DNA of 64,000 bases from Alternaria dauci (lineage: Eukaryota; Ascomycota; Dothideomycetes; Pleosporales; Pleosporaceae), in the NCBI RefSeq assembly GCF_042100115.1, contig NC_091276.1, positions 806,001 to 870,000 on the forward strand, given 5' to 3'. Below are positions 21,988-32,145 of the stretch, piece by piece (the first letter of the stretch is position 1; every line of letters starts with the position of its first letter). Both the position numbers and the translations under genes were made by a program. The notes under the pieces are model-generated. The model did not search any database. It was not told the origin of the DNA and saw only the letters and a program-made list of their open reading frames with translations.

Positions 21988-22661
21988 TAGTCAGCTGGGC
22001 AGTTATGCAGCGAGCTGTTGCTCGGGTTAGCGCTGCATAGAAGGTAGAGGTAGAAGTTGATAGTAGTAGTCGCACTCGAGATGTCAAGATTGTACGTAAC
22101 GTGCTCTACTATTGTATACTTAGTGTAGGTAGTATAAATTGAAAATTAGCTGTTTTCAGAGTACTATTTTTCCTAAACATAAGCAAGGTAGAATAAGAGG
22201 TATATAGGATAATACCTCGACTATGTTTTCAAGGCCTGTAGGGTTACGTAAGCCTCCTCTTTAGTGTTAGGAGCTGGTGCTAGTGCCACTCTGCTCTCTT
22301 ACCCCATTGTCGTATTTGCGCTGGATTGGCGTGGTAGGAAGGGCGCTTCAGCGGAGCTGACGATGAATGAGGAGGAGATGCAGACGAGGGTACCGAGACC
22401 GAAGCCCGCTGTGCTGCATTAAGAGGCGGGTGCAACGAGCGGTTGTGTTGGTCTATTGTATCCTGGTCTTGGCGAGTGATCAAGTGCATGACGGAAGGGA
22501 CCGGTTGGACGCACACAGACATCCCGCGGCCGGTGGAGCTCTGTTTTTCTGTATCCGAGCTTTGCGCAACCCTCCCGCCGCCGACGCTCCCACCCTGCCG
22601 ACTTCGACAGCAAAAGTGTGTAGCTTCAATTGGACTGTAGCCACACTGCGAAACCCTCACC
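21988..22661. other. Intergenic region with an AT-rich block
   Basis: 0.67 kb. The part from about 22080 to 22250 is strongly AT- and TpA-rich and has an 8-bp inverted TACGTAAC near each end (22096 and 22240), possibly an old inserted element. The remainder is the IDH1 promoter. The long frame starting at 22367 only becomes coding at 22662. Confidence 0.45.
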
Positions 22662-23942
22662 ATGTTGGCTGCTCGTTCCTTCGCCGCCCCCGCGCGCCAA
22701 TGCCTGCGCCAGGCCAACCGCGCACGATGGGCGCCCGCGCTTTCCCAGGTGAGCGAGCTTCTGGCGGGACAGGCGACGAGTCTTGCGCGACCGGGCACAG
22801 AATCATATTGACGACGGCACAGGTCTCCGCCCGCACATACGCCTCCGAGGTGGCCAAGTTCCACGGCACAAAGGGCAGCGACGGCAAGTACTCGGTCACG
22901 CTCATCGAAGGTGACGGTATCGGGCCCGAGATTGCGCAGTCGGTCAAGGACATCTACTCGGCCGCCAACGTGCCCATCAAGTGGGAGTCGGTCGACGTCA
23001 CCCCGCGCCTGAACGAGGACGGCAAGACGGTCATCCCCGACGAGTCGATTGCCAGCGTCAAGAAGAACTTGGTCGCCCTCAAGGGCCCCCTCGCGACGCC
23101 CATTGGCAAGGGCCACGTCTCGCTCAACCTCACCCTGCGCCGCACCTTCAACCTCTTCGCCAACGTCCGTCCCTGCAGGTCCATCGCCGGCTACAAGACG
23201 CCCTACGACAACGTCGATACCGTCCTGATCCGTGAGAACACCGAGGGAGAGTACTCTGGCATTGAGCACATTGTCGTCGACGGCGTCGTGCAGAGCATCA
23301 AGCTCATCACCCGCGAGGCCTCGGAGCGCGTCCTGCGCTACGCCTTCCAGCACGCCCGCGACATTGGCAGAAAAAAGGTCCGCGCTGTGCACAAGGCCAC
23401 CATCATGAAGATGTCCGACGGTCTCTTCCTCAGCACCGCTCGCGAGATTTCAAACGAGTTCCCCGACATTGAGTTTGACGCCGAGCTGCTCGACAACACG
23501 TGCTTGAAGATGGTCACCGACCCCGTCCCCTACAACGACAAGGTCCTCGTCATGCCCAACTTGTACGGAGACATTCTCTCCGACATGTGCGCTGGTCTCA
23601 TCGGTGGTCTCGGTCTCACTCCCTCCGGCAACATTGGTGACAACTGCTCCATCTTCGAGGCCGTCCACGGTTCCGCGCCCGACATTGCTGGCAAGCAGCT
23701 CGCCAACCCCACCGCGCTTCTTCTCAGCTCCATCATGATGCTGCGACACATGGGCCTCACCCAGGAGGCCAGCAACATTGAGCAGGCCATCTTCAAGGTT
23801 CTCGCCGAGGGCAAGGTCAGTCGTCTCTCTTGTGGTGAAATGAGTACACATGCTAATCCTTCTGCAGACCATCACCGGTGACCTTGGTGGCAAGGCCAAG
23901 ACCTTCGAGTACGCCGACGCTGTCATCAAGGCCCTGAAGTAG
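22662..23942 (+). CDS. IDH1: NAD-dependent isocitrate dehydrogenase subunit 1, mitochondrial
   Basis: Regulatory subunit of the mitochondrial NAD-isocitrate dehydrogenase, which oxidises isocitrate to 2-oxoglutarate in the TCA cycle as a heteromer with IDH2. Three exons: 22662-22748, 22823-23815 and 23868-23942, giving 384 residues. The first exon encodes an Arg/Ala-rich mitochondrial presequence ([20 protein letters not shown]). Family motifs follow: [50 protein letters not shown], and the dehydrogenase signature [20 protein letters not shown] with the nucleotide-site [13 protein letters not shown]. The last exon holds the conserved [23 protein letters not shown]1 rather than IDH2 is assigned from overall similarity and is slightly less certain. 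A long open frame on the opposite strand is a codon-bias shadow. Confidence 0.95.
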
Positions 23943-24325
23943 ACCAGGTTATGGATTTGACGAGCATTGAAACGACCGAATGGTAGCGATTGCATACTGT
24001 GGATATGTACTAGTCCTTGTACTATAGCCGCCATTTAGCTAGATATACGCCGATACCTCTTGAACTTTGCACGTTATCATCAACACGTCAACTTGTGCCA
24101 GTGTCTGTGTCTGTGTCTGTGTGCCTTGCGATAGCATCTTCTAGTCTAAAAATTATACACAGCCATGGAACACCTAGATAAATAACATGGATGAGAAAAT
24201 TATAGCTCTCTCCAGAAACATGGCAGGCACGTTGCATGTGCGTCCACAGACGCAACGCGAGCAAGTATTGCCGAGCAACTTCGCTTTGCCTTGAACATGG
24301 CCCCGTCGCAACGCCAATCTTCCCA
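23943..24325. other. Intergenic region
   Basis: 0.38 kb between two plus-strand genes, holding the IDH1 3' end and a short GTGTCT microsatellite. An ATG at 24297 is in a different frame from the next gene. Confidence 0.5.
24101..24123. repeat. GTGTCT microsatellite
   Basis: Three full copies plus a partial copy of the hexamer GTGTCT downstream of IDH1. Confidence 0.8.
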
Positions 24326-25204
24326 ATGCCACCCAAACCCCCCATCCGCCTCCCCACGAAACTTGCTGCTGCGCCAAAACAGCATGTGAAGCCCTCCCTA
24401 CCGGTCAGACCGGCAAACCCAGTTCCGCGAGCCCCGCCGCGATCCCAATCCACCCCAGCATCACCGTCGAGCCCCGTCGCTCGTCCACCACCGCCGCCAC
24501 AATGGCATGAGACCAGCCGTGCCCACACCGCCCGACGCTACATGAAATGGGGCACAAACGGCGTCGTGGTAGTCTGCGCCCTGCTCCTCTTCCGCGACCA
24601 CTTTATCGAAATACAGCACGTCCGCGGCTCGTCCATGGCACCCACACTCAGTCCGGATGCGCACGAGACTGGCCGCGAAGACTACGTCATCGTGCGAGCA
24701 TATCATGCTACAAGTAGCAGGAGCACGCCAGGAACAAGTGAGTCTTGGGGCTTAAACCGCGGCGACGTTGTGACGTTTTGGAAACCGCATAAACCGGGTG
24801 AGATGGGGATTAAACGCGTTGTCGCCTTGGAAGGGGATACGGTTTATCCTGCACGGGGGTATGCGCTTGATCCGGAGTCGTATGAAGCGAGGTTAAAGGG
24901 CGTGCCAGACGGGCTGGTGGATCATGATGAGGACAGTGTAGCGGCGAGAGACGGTCCGGAAGTGGGAAAGGTGGTTGTGCCATATGGCCATGTGTGGATT
25001 GAAGGGGATAACTGGAGGAAGAGCTTGGATAGCAACGACTTTGGGCCGATTAGCATGGGCTTGATTCAAGGCAAGGCGATAAAGGTTTGGAGGAACTGGT
25101 GGGGGTTGAGGGACGTGGGCGATGAGAGGGATAAGCGGGACAAGGCGATGAGAAGTAGGGTTGTCGAGGGACGGCCTGAGGTGCCTGCGACGTTTTTGGA
25201 TTAA
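24326..25204 (+). CDS. IMP2: Mitochondrial inner membrane protease subunit 2-like
   Basis: Signal-peptidase-I-type serine protease (peptidase S26) that removes sorting sequences from proteins of the mitochondrial intermembrane space; 292 residues, one exon. A Pro-rich N-terminus of about 70 residues precedes one membrane span (GTNGVVVVCALLLFRDHF). The catalytic Ser is in HVRGSSMAPTLSPD, where SM is the invariant pair. The general-base Lys is in EMGIKRVVALEGDTVYP. The box YGHVWIEGDNWRKSLDSNDFG closes the fold. The insertion between the catalytic residues and the long Pro-rich N-terminus make it larger than yeast Imp2. The ATG at 24326 was chosen because the frame upstream (to 24236) has no protein-like content. 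A related Imp1-like identity is possible, but NxxxSxDSxxFGP favours Imp2. Confidence 0.88.
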   Translation: MPPKPPIRLPTKLAAAPKQHVKPSLPVRPANPVPRAPPRSQSTPASPSSPVARPPPPPQWHETSRAHTARRYMKWGTNGVVVVCALLLFRDHFIEIQHVRGSSMAPTLSPDAHETGREDYVIVRAYHATSSRSTPGTSESWGLNRGDVVTFWKPHKPGEMGIKRVVALEGDTVYPARGYALDPESYEARLKGVPDGLVDHDEDSVAARDGPEVGKVVVPYGHVWIEGDNWRKSLDSNDFGPISMGLIQGKAIKVWRNWWGLRDVGDERDKRDKAMRSRVVEGRPEVPATFLD

Positions 25205-25319
25205 GAACCAATATACTCTGTGCAGCATCTGAAGATCTGGCGCTCAAGTGTTTTCATCTGTGTTGGTGGTGGGTATGTACACATATCTTATTCCGCCCAA
25301 TCCTTCATGCTGACACCAC

Positions 25320-26423
25320 TCAGCCGCTCTTGAAGAGTGTCTCAATCTCCGCACACACGGCATCTGTGACGCCCTTGGTGTTCTCACTCCCACCAAGATC
25401 TTTCGTCTTGACTCCTCTTGCGGTTACATTCTCAACCGCCTTCATAAGCCCATCCGCTGCCTTGTCCTCACCCACCCACCGCACCATCTCGGCAGCGCTC
25501 CAAAAAGCGCCTACTGGGTTCGCAATGCCCTTGCCGGCAATATCTGGCGCAGAGCCATGAATGGGTTCAAACATGCTCGGGTTCTTTCTTGTAGGGTCGA
25601 GGTTAGACGATGGCGCGATACCAATCGACCCACTCAGCGCGGCAGCAAGATCAGACAGGATATCTGCATGTAAGTTGGTAGCAACGATGGTGTCCAGAGT
25701 AGAGGGATGTAGCGTCATGCGCACAGTCATGGCATCCACGAGCATCTTGTCAATCTCAACATCTCGATAGTCCTTTGCGACCTCGTAGAAGACCTTATCC
25801 CAGAGAACCATGCCGTGTCTCTGTGCATTGCTCTTGGTCACCATGGTCAACTTCTTGCGTGGCCGCGAGCGTGCCGTCTCAAACGCATATCGCATGACAC
25901 GCTCGATGCCGACGCGTGTGAAGATGCTCACTTCGGTGGCAACGGTGTGCGGGCTGTCCTCATGGGAGGTGCCGCCTTGGCCAGAGTACTCGCCCTCGCT
26001 GTTTTCGCGGATAATGATCCAGTCAAGGTCTTCGGTCTTGCAATTGGACAAAGGAGATGTGGTTCCGGGGAGGATGCGTGTAGGCCTTACATTGACGTAT
26101 TGGTTTAGGGATTTGCGAATCGGCAAGATGAGTGACCAGAGAGAGATGTGGTCGGGAACATTGGGCCAGCCCACTGCGCCAAAGTAAATGGCATCATAGG
26201 CTTTCAACTGCTCTAATCCGTCCGGCGGCATATACCATCCTCGCTCAAGATAGTTTTTGCTGCTCCAGTCGAACGTGGTAAAGTCAAACTCAAAGCCGCC
26301 AATGGTCTTGGCGAGAACGTTGAGGACCTGGACGGCGGCTTCTGTTATGTCGACTCCGATTCCGTCGCCTGGAATGCAGGCTATGCGGTGTATATTTGCT
26401 ACCGAGTGGATGTGTGATGGCAT
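25320..26423 (-). CDS. Tartrate/D-malate dehydrogenase-type beta-decarboxylating dehydrogenase
   Basis: Single-exon enzyme of 367 residues in the isocitrate/isopropylmalate dehydrogenase family. It oxidises and decarboxylates a 2-hydroxyacid with NAD and Mn/Mg. Motifs: RIACIPGDGIGVDITEAAVQ at the N-terminus, AIYFGAVGWPNVPDHISLW, WIIIRENSEGEYSGQGG, and TNLHADILSDLAAALSGSIG, then [19 protein letters not shown]. The tryptophan-containing VGWPNVPDH loop and the LWSLILPIRKSLNQYVNVRP segment are typical of tartrate dehydrogenase/decarboxylase and D-malate dehydrogenase and differ from LeuB. No mitochondrial presequence is evident. It is a distant relative of IDH1, 1.4 kb to the left. It is transcribed divergently from the glycolipid transfer protein gene. 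Confidence 0.92.
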   Translation of the reverse strand: MPSHIHSVANIHRIACIPGDGIGVDITEAAVQVLNVLAKTIGGFEFDFTTFDWSSKNYLERGWYMPPDGLEQLKAYDAIYFGAVGWPNVPDHISLWSLILPIRKSLNQYVNVRPTRILPGTTSPLSNCKTEDLDWIIIRENSEGEYSGQGGTSHEDSPHTVATEVSIFTRVGIERVMRYAFETARSRPRKKLTMVTKSNAQRHGMVLWDKVFYEVAKDYRDVEIDKMLVDAMTVRMTLHPSTLDTIVATNLHADILSDLAAALSGSIGIAPSSNLDPTRKNPSMFEPIHGSAPDIAGKGIANPVGAFWSAAEMVRWVGEDKAADGLMKAVENVTARGVKTKDLGGSENTKGVTDAVCAEIETLFKSG

Positions 26424-26904
26424 CTTAGTGGTTGTCGTTGCTCGTAGGTTTCGGGGATAGCCAGGGGCAAGGGTCAGAAGGTCCGACCAACGTTATCGTG
26501 GGTCCGATTGATGGTTCTTCAGGAGCAAGACGACTGTCGCAAGCTCGATGGTCTTATACCACAAGCAGGTCGTGGCCAGCGGACATTCTTTCTCCGCGCA
26601 GGACATGGTATGTGCGGGCCTAAGTCTACGTTCCGACGTCGCTCCCAAGACATTGTCCAAGTGCAACGAGCTGAGGTGGCGGCCTGCATGTTCCCCTCGT
26701 CGAGACCCTGAGCGTCGCCGCCTTCCCCGCGCTAGCTTACTGCAGCCGCATGCCCCACCAGAGCCACGCGTGTTGAACGCACCAGAGCTCTCACCGCTTG
26801 GGCCGAGACGACGCTCCTCTAATACAAACGTCTTCCGCCTCTCTCACACATTTTCAGACCTCAATTGCTTTTTTCACGCCACTACACATTCTACATAGTC
26901 CACC
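26424..26904. other. Divergent promoter region
   Basis: 0.48 kb between the dehydrogenase (minus) and glycolipid transfer protein (plus) genes, GC-rich in the middle. Short frames across it are not supported. Confidence 0.5.
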
Positions 26905-27636
26905 ATGGCCGCTGCATACCCCCCTGGCGGAACCTTCTTCCAAACCCTCAACAAGAGCTTCGCAGACGTCCCTGTCGACGAGTCCAAGGACAATGCCATC
27001 TCGACGACCGAGTTCCTCGAGGCTGCTGAGAGCACCACGACTCTCTTCGATGTCTTGGGCTCTGTCGCTTTCAAGCCCGTCAAGGGTGACATGAGCGGCA
27101 ACATCAAGGTACGTCGAGGCTGCGAGCTTCAAGTGATGCCGCAGCGACTGTGATGCTAACACGGCACAGAAAATCCGCGACAGGCAGCTTGCTGCACCAG
27201 CCCAGTCAGAGACGCTCCAAGAGCTGTGCCTGAACGAGCTCAAGGAGAAGAAGCACACTGCCACCGAAGGTCTCCTGTGGCTGACCCGGTAAGTCATCCT
27301 CCTCGCTCTCCAACATCACGCCACTAACAAGCGCGTCACAGTGGCCTCGACTTCACTGCTCAGGGCCTCCGTCACAACATCTCCAACCCTTCCAAGGAGC
27401 TCGCCGACTCCTTCCGCGATGCCTACGGCAACACCCTCAAGCCCCACCACTCCTTCATGGTCAAGCCCGTCTTCAGCGCTGCCATGAGCGCTACACCCTA
27501 CCGCAAGGACTTCTACAGCAAGCTTGGCGAGGATGAAAGCAAGGTCCAGACTGAGCTGGAGCAGTGGCTCGCCGCGTTGGAGAAGCTCCTCGCTATCTTG
27601 AACACGTTTTTGGCAAAGAAGGAGGCCAAGTGGTAG
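26905..27636 (+). CDS. Glycolipid transfer protein (HET-C2-like)
   Basis: Cytosolic protein of 205 residues that binds and moves glycosphingolipids between membranes. Three exons: 26905-27108, 27170-27288 and 27342-27636, with small introns starting GTACGT and GTAAGT. The GLTP fold signatures are present: FLEAAESTTTLFDVLGSVAF, where the Asp binds the sugar headgroup, the following KGDMSGNIKKI with the headgroup-contacting Asn and Lys, EGLLWLTRGLDFTAQGL with the conserved stacking Trp, and HHSFMVKPVF with the His. Length matches the HET-C2 protein of Podospora, where this family takes part in heterokaryon incompatibility. Whether the gene has an incompatibility role here cannot be told. Confidence 0.95.
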
Positions 27637-27744
27637 AGCAAACCAAGGCAGCTACTAGCATGCCGTACTACATGAATGATGAGCATGAGCAGCTACAATA
27701 TGCTGTATGATACAACCTCTGCTTCCTTTAGCCGTGATGCCCCC

Positions 27745-28863
27745 CTACTTCTTCCTTTCAAACACAAAAAGTGCCTCGTCTTTGCCCGCAAAACTCGGCA
27801 ACGGCATCCTCAGTGTCAATTCAAACGCCTTGAGGTTCTTCTCCACCCACTCATCCACAATCACATCCTGAAACCCAGTGAACCCGTTCCCATTCTGCGT
27901 TCCCGCAACGACTATCCTGTCACCCTGGAAAGCTTTGAGCAACGGACCCGTGAAACCACCTGTCGCTTGCGGATAGACGAGTAACAACACACAACCTTTG
28001 CCACCATCGTTCTTCTTCAGATACTCCTTGCCATCTGTGATGATGGTGTCTTTGATCCACGAGACACGGTACTCGCTGATCTGGTTATCGATGGCGCGTA
28101 CATCGAGTGGCTTCGAGGCCCCAATGTGAGCGATTGGGAAGTTGCGTAACATGTATGTCCAATACCCGTTTCCACTGCCAATGTCCAAGATCGGGAGCAC
28201 ATCTTCTTTGGCTGGTTTGGCTGGCTGAGCGAGCTTGGCTAGGACATGCAGGGCAGCGTACGAGGGCACCACGCACCCAAAGTGATGGTAAAAGATTGGC
28301 AGAATGTGATGAGATATCCGGGTGTATGTAGTCGACGGTAGAGGACCAGCCCACTCTAATTCCTCACACGAGTACTTCCAGAGATCCAGATAAGGGTTCT
28401 TGTGCTGTCGAGCTGGTTTCTTGGGATCTCTTTTCGAAGGGATTAGGTTGGTGGACTTGTTGAAAAAGCGGTCGCTGAGGTGGTTTCCTATGCTTTTCCG
28501 GAGCGTGTCGGCTTTTGCTGATTTGGCAAAGTTATTTAGCGCTGTGGGGAGGTTGTTTTGAGCGGAGAAGAGGGAGGTGTAGGCTTGGATTTCTTCTGGG
28601 GAGGGATGGGGCGGTTCGATGGGCTTTCCATCATTGTCATGATACCATCCATGCAGCCCTTGACTTCTCTTTGCGTCGATCGCTCTTTGTGTCAAATGCA
28701 GTGTGGTCTCTGCTTGTGCCCGATAGACATATTTGTCTGTAGGTGGGATGCCAAACGACTCCCCTATGCATTGCGCTAGGACTTTTCCACTGCAAGATGG
28801 AGAGTACTTTTCTTCGGACCAATCCTCGAAGAACGCATCTGGGTCAAAGTTCTGCAACGCCAT
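27745..28863 (-). CDS. SAM-dependent methyltransferase-like protein
   Basis: A 372-residue single-exon protein, best described as a fungal methyltransferase-fold protein without an assigned substrate. The N-terminal half (about 200 residues) is alpha-helical and charged. The SAM-binding motif I is LPILDIGSGNGYWTYML near residue 230. A following acidic residue occurs in DVRAIDN, and the post-motif strand reads GCVLLLVYPQ at the position of motif IV. The C-terminal EALFVFERKK ends the sheet. There is no signal or membrane span. It converges with the 3' end of the glycolipid transfer protein gene (109 bp between stops) and is divergent from the second pirin. Catalysis is inferred from motif I only. 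Confidence 0.78.
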   Translation of the reverse strand: MALQNFDPDAFFEDWSEEKYSPSCSGKVLAQCIGESFGIPPTDKYVYRAQAETTLHLTQRAIDAKRSQGLHGWYHDNDGKPIEPPHPSPEEIQAYTSLFSAQNNLPTALNNFAKSAKADTLRKSIGNHLSDRFFNKSTNLIPSKRDPKKPARQHKNPYLDLWKYSCEELEWAGPLPSTTYTRISHHILPIFYHHFGCVVPSYAALHVLAKLAQPAKPAKEDVLPILDIGSGNGYWTYMLRNFPIAHIGASKPLDVRAIDNQISEYRVSWIKDTIITDGKEYLKKNDGGKGCVLLLVYPQATGGFTGPLLKAFQGDRIVVAGTQNGNGFTGFQDVIVDEWVEKNLKAFELTLRMPLPSFAGKDEALFVFERKK

Positions 28864-29315
28864 GATGGTAGCGCCGGCTCGGGATCAACGACGTTCGCAC
28901 TTGCCCAAGCACAAAAACGAGTAAAATTAGTATCCTGCTACATTAGCTCCTTCTCGTACCTGCACGCCGACTCCAGAAGCAGTGAATAAGCAATATGCAA
29001 ATCGCAATGACCTGCAGCAAGTGCACTCTGACCGGACATGTTCCGCGGCGCCTTTTCGGTAAGCGTCCAATGAGGTCTAGCTGATGAAGAATCGGGGCGA
29101 TTTCGTCATCCATCAATAATCAGCTTAGCGTCTTCGCCCTTCCCCACAACTCATCTGCTAGCAGCATTACATCGCCTTAGTCACTCATTGCAAATGCTAT
29201 GCGCGATGCAAATGGAGCTTCGCCATGATGCGCATCATGCGCAAACTGATCCTTCACTTACTGACAGATATAAAGAGCTCCAGACACATCCAGTGCCAAA
29301 AAATCCTTTTTCCTG
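28864..29315. promoter_or_regulatory. Divergent promoter with palindrome, octamer pair and TATA box
   Basis: 0.45 kb between the methyltransferase-like gene (minus) and pirin 2 (plus). It contains two direct copies of TGCAAATG (29189-29196 and 29207-29214), a perfect 16-bp palindrome CATGATGCGCATCATG (29224-29239), and TATAAAG (29269-29275) 41 bp before the pirin ATG. The ordered spacing suggests a controlled promoter for the pirin gene. Confidence 0.5.
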
Positions 29316-30340
29316 ATGTCAGACACAACAATTGAACATCGCTCTACCACAGCACATACATCTTACTCAACCACTACCAAAGCACTTACTGTAATTGTCG
29401 GGCTCTTCGCAATCACCCTGGCGTTCTCAAGCACTCTTCGTAGCATCTTCTTTCTTGTTGCTGCGAAATCTACCACACGCGCAATGTCGACCGCGACTTC
29501 GATGAACATCACCAAGCGCCCCTGGTCGCAACGCGGACATGCCGATCACGATTGGCTGTACACATACCACACGTTCTCCTTCGCATCGTACTACGATCCC
29601 AGACATGAGAGCTTCGGTCCGCTCAGAGTGATCAACGAGGACAGGGTGAAAGCGGGCACTGGTTTCGGTTCGTACATAGCGCCTCTCCTACTGGTTCACA
29701 TCCACGATCATTACTGACAAATAAACCAGGAACCCACAGTCACGCCGAATTCCTCATCTTCAGCTACATTGTCAACGGCGTCCTCGAACACAAAGACAGC
29801 ATGGGAAACCTCGAGAACCTGAAGCGTGGCGAAGTCCAGTTCACCTCCGCCGGCACAGGCATCCGCCATTCCGAATACAACCGTAACCGCGACTCCGAAG
29901 TCCACTTCCTCCAAATATGGGCTAAGCCGAACAAGAGAGGTCTGAAGCCACACTACGAGACGAAGAAGTTCACCGACGAGGAGAAGACTGACAAACTGGT
30001 CCGGATAATGGAATACACCGATCGCCTAGACCAGAGCAAGGGCGCCATCGGGCTACAGGCCGACCTCAGCATGGACGCGTCGATTCTCTCGCCGGGCAAG
30101 AAGGTCGTACACGAGGTCGTCGCTGAGGGGCCGAGGAAGCTCTACGCACATGTCGTCATGGGCGGGCGGTCGCAGCCCAAGCAGGGTGGAGCACAGATCA
30201 AGATTGGAGATACAGTGTTGGGAGAAGGCGATGGCGCGTACATCAACGGAGTCCAAGGGCCAAACAAGGTTGAGATTGAGAGTGTGGGCGACAAGCCCGC
30301 AGAGTTCATTTTCTTCGACATGGGACCTGAGGATGTGTAG
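29316..30340 (+). CDS. Pirin-family protein with N-terminal hydrophobic extension
   Basis: Second pirin, 320 residues, two exons (29316-29667, 29730-30340; intron GTTCGT...ACCAG). The cupin core starts with [13 protein letters not shown], and metal ligands lie in [14 protein letters not shown] across the splice site, then [10 protein letters not shown] and [10 protein letters not shown]. The shape ([16 protein letters not shown] at the start) is that of bacterial YhhW/YhaK-like pirins, different from the human-pirin-like protein at 17080-18245. The first 60 residues are unusual: [16 protein letters not shown] and [16 protein letters not shown] could be a membrane anchor or a mitochondrial signal. 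Later ATGs at 29483 and 29503 would remove it. Iron binding and quercetinase activity are known for relatives; the role here is unknown. Confidence 0.9.
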
Positions 30341-31325
30341 ATAGGCAGATGGTTTAGTCCTTATGGCTAACTTTTTCATGGCATAGTAATTATAAATACG
30401 ACGCAATTTACTACTTAGTGTCTCATGCTGTCCATCCGAAATATTCTTCATCAGTCATGGGTGGAGGATGTCCAAATATCTTGATCCTCAACTTCTCCTG
30501 ACAGCCACCCAGCACCCGATTATTTCGCCAACCGAATAGGTCTGATCCAATCGATGTCGCTAACGGGACAGTAGGTACTTTGGCGACGCTGCAGGTGACT
30601 ATAACCATGTACAACCCGAGCTTTAGGCTGCGCTGAGGTTTAATTGTCATGACTTTTCGACGCAGACAGTAAAATCTGCTTGGGCGATGATGGTGCGAGA
30701 GGATTACTACAAATGGAGTTCTCGATGATGGAGCTGATCGGAGTACATAGTGTACACCCGATTGTTTAATGCCTCGTGTTACCTTGCAAGCAATACTCAA
30801 GCGTTGCTCACACTTACAAGTCAGGTACAATCTGTCCGTCGACCATCTCGTTTCCAGGCAAACGCTGGAACCCACTTCCACAGCGCACGATGCGAACACA
30901 GCCGCTTGCTGGCCTTCCGTCTTCAGCTGGCCGCCAGCATGCAACAAACAGATTCACCAATCAAGCCTAGTGCACCAGACATCTAGGACCAGTACCAACG
31001 AGATCGCTTTCCCCATCGTTGTAATGGGCTACTGATACATTTTGACACAAGCTCTGGCGACGCCATGTTTCTTCTACTGGGAGGTCTGTACTACATCCGT
31101 AAATATCGCATGTGGTTGAGATTATAGATTATGCCTGCCCTGCTTGGCAGTAAGGTACGTGAATGCCGGTTGCTTCCAACGTCGACTTGACTTGCGCAAA
31201 GCTAATACGATAAGATTGTCAACTACTACATATGCCATGTACAGCTTACTATCCCTTTCATATGCACGGAGCAGGCTGCTGTTCGCGATTCCAGCAGAAG
31301 CAATCTAAGCGCACGCCCAATAGCC
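30341..31325. other. Intergenic region
   Basis: 1 kb without a supported gene. A 174-codon minus frame (30423-30947) covers much of it but has poor composition, no domain and no homologous motif I recognise, so it is treated as chance. Confidence 0.45.
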
Positions 31326-31796
31326 TTACGGTTTCCTCGCCCACACTTGGTTCACTATATCTTGCTTCTTTGCGCGTCCGGCCGCTCCGTAAGAGGGGGT
31401 TCCAAACTCGGACTCTGAGTCGCTGTGGAAGTCTTTGAGATCTCTCAACCGGCCTGCAGCACTTGTGCCGCTCCATGGACGCAGAGCACGAGAGTGAGGA
31501 TGATATTCGGAACTGAAGGGTGAGTCGCTGTTGTCGGTTTGGACACTATAAATAGAGCTCGCAGGATATGCAGGTCCAGGTACCGTAAGAACTTTCGGTT
31601 CGGGACGGGTTGAAGGCCCAGCACCCGCTTGAGCGGTTTCAGACTGACTGCTAATAGCTCTGGTTTGCAGATCGTGCTCTTCGTCTCTCTTGTGAGACAT
31701 GTGGAGGTGCACGAATACCCGGAGAGTTACTATGATTTGGACGATCAGGACGACGAGTGTGACTAGGCAGATGACCGCTATGCTTTCGATCTCCAT
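31326..31796 (-). CDS. Small membrane protein with N-terminal anchor
   Basis: A 156-residue single-exon protein, family unknown. Residues 6-30 form one hydrophobic span (IAVICLVTLVVLIVQIIVTL), beginning almost at the N-terminus, followed by a His/Lys-rich juxtamembrane stretch (HLHMSHKRDEEHD). The remaining 115 residues are polar, Ser- and Pro-rich and probably disordered, ending VNQVWARKP. It looks like a signal-anchored protein with a cytosolic tail. It is the first of a run of small minus-strand genes up to 34053. Confidence 0.58.
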   Translation of the reverse strand: MEIESIAVICLVTLVVLIVQIIVTLRVFVHLHMSHKRDEEHDLQTRAISSQSETAQAGAGPSTRPEPKVLTVPGPAYPASSIYSVQTDNSDSPFSSEYHPHSRALRPWSGTSAAGRLRDLKDFHSDSESEFGTPSYGAAGRAKKQDIVNQVWARKP

Positions 31797-32145
31797 TTCG
31801 TAACCGTTGCAAGCTCAGACTTAGACTTACTGATGGGATTGTAGCATATATTGCAAGGAGTATCACTGTGGACATACGTACAGGTTACGCGCTGCTATGA
31901 TGGTGTTGACAGCGGATTAGCAAACGCAAAACGAGACGTTGAGAAGGGAAATCATTTCAGATTGACAGGACAATTTGCGACAAGACTCAATGTCCAGCTC
32001 ACAAGAGTACTCGCGATGGCGGGTGAGATAATCGTCACTCATCCGCTCTCCTCCCGAACCTCTTAGTCCGCACCGCTATCACCTATGCACCATTATATCG
32101 ATCTTATCCTCACACCGTATCAATTCCACCCTCGTTCTTCTCCTT
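31797..32145. other. Short intergenic region
   Basis: 0.35 kb between two small minus-strand genes; nothing further seen. Confidence 0.5.

Noticed and set aside
22280..23392. 370-codon open frame on the minus strand across IDH1
   Set aside because: Antisense shadow caused by the codon bias of IDH1; no family motif.
30423..30947. 174-codon minus-strand frame after pirin 2
   Set aside because: Composition is not protein-like, no motif, no intron signals that extend it, and the region is otherwise intergenic.
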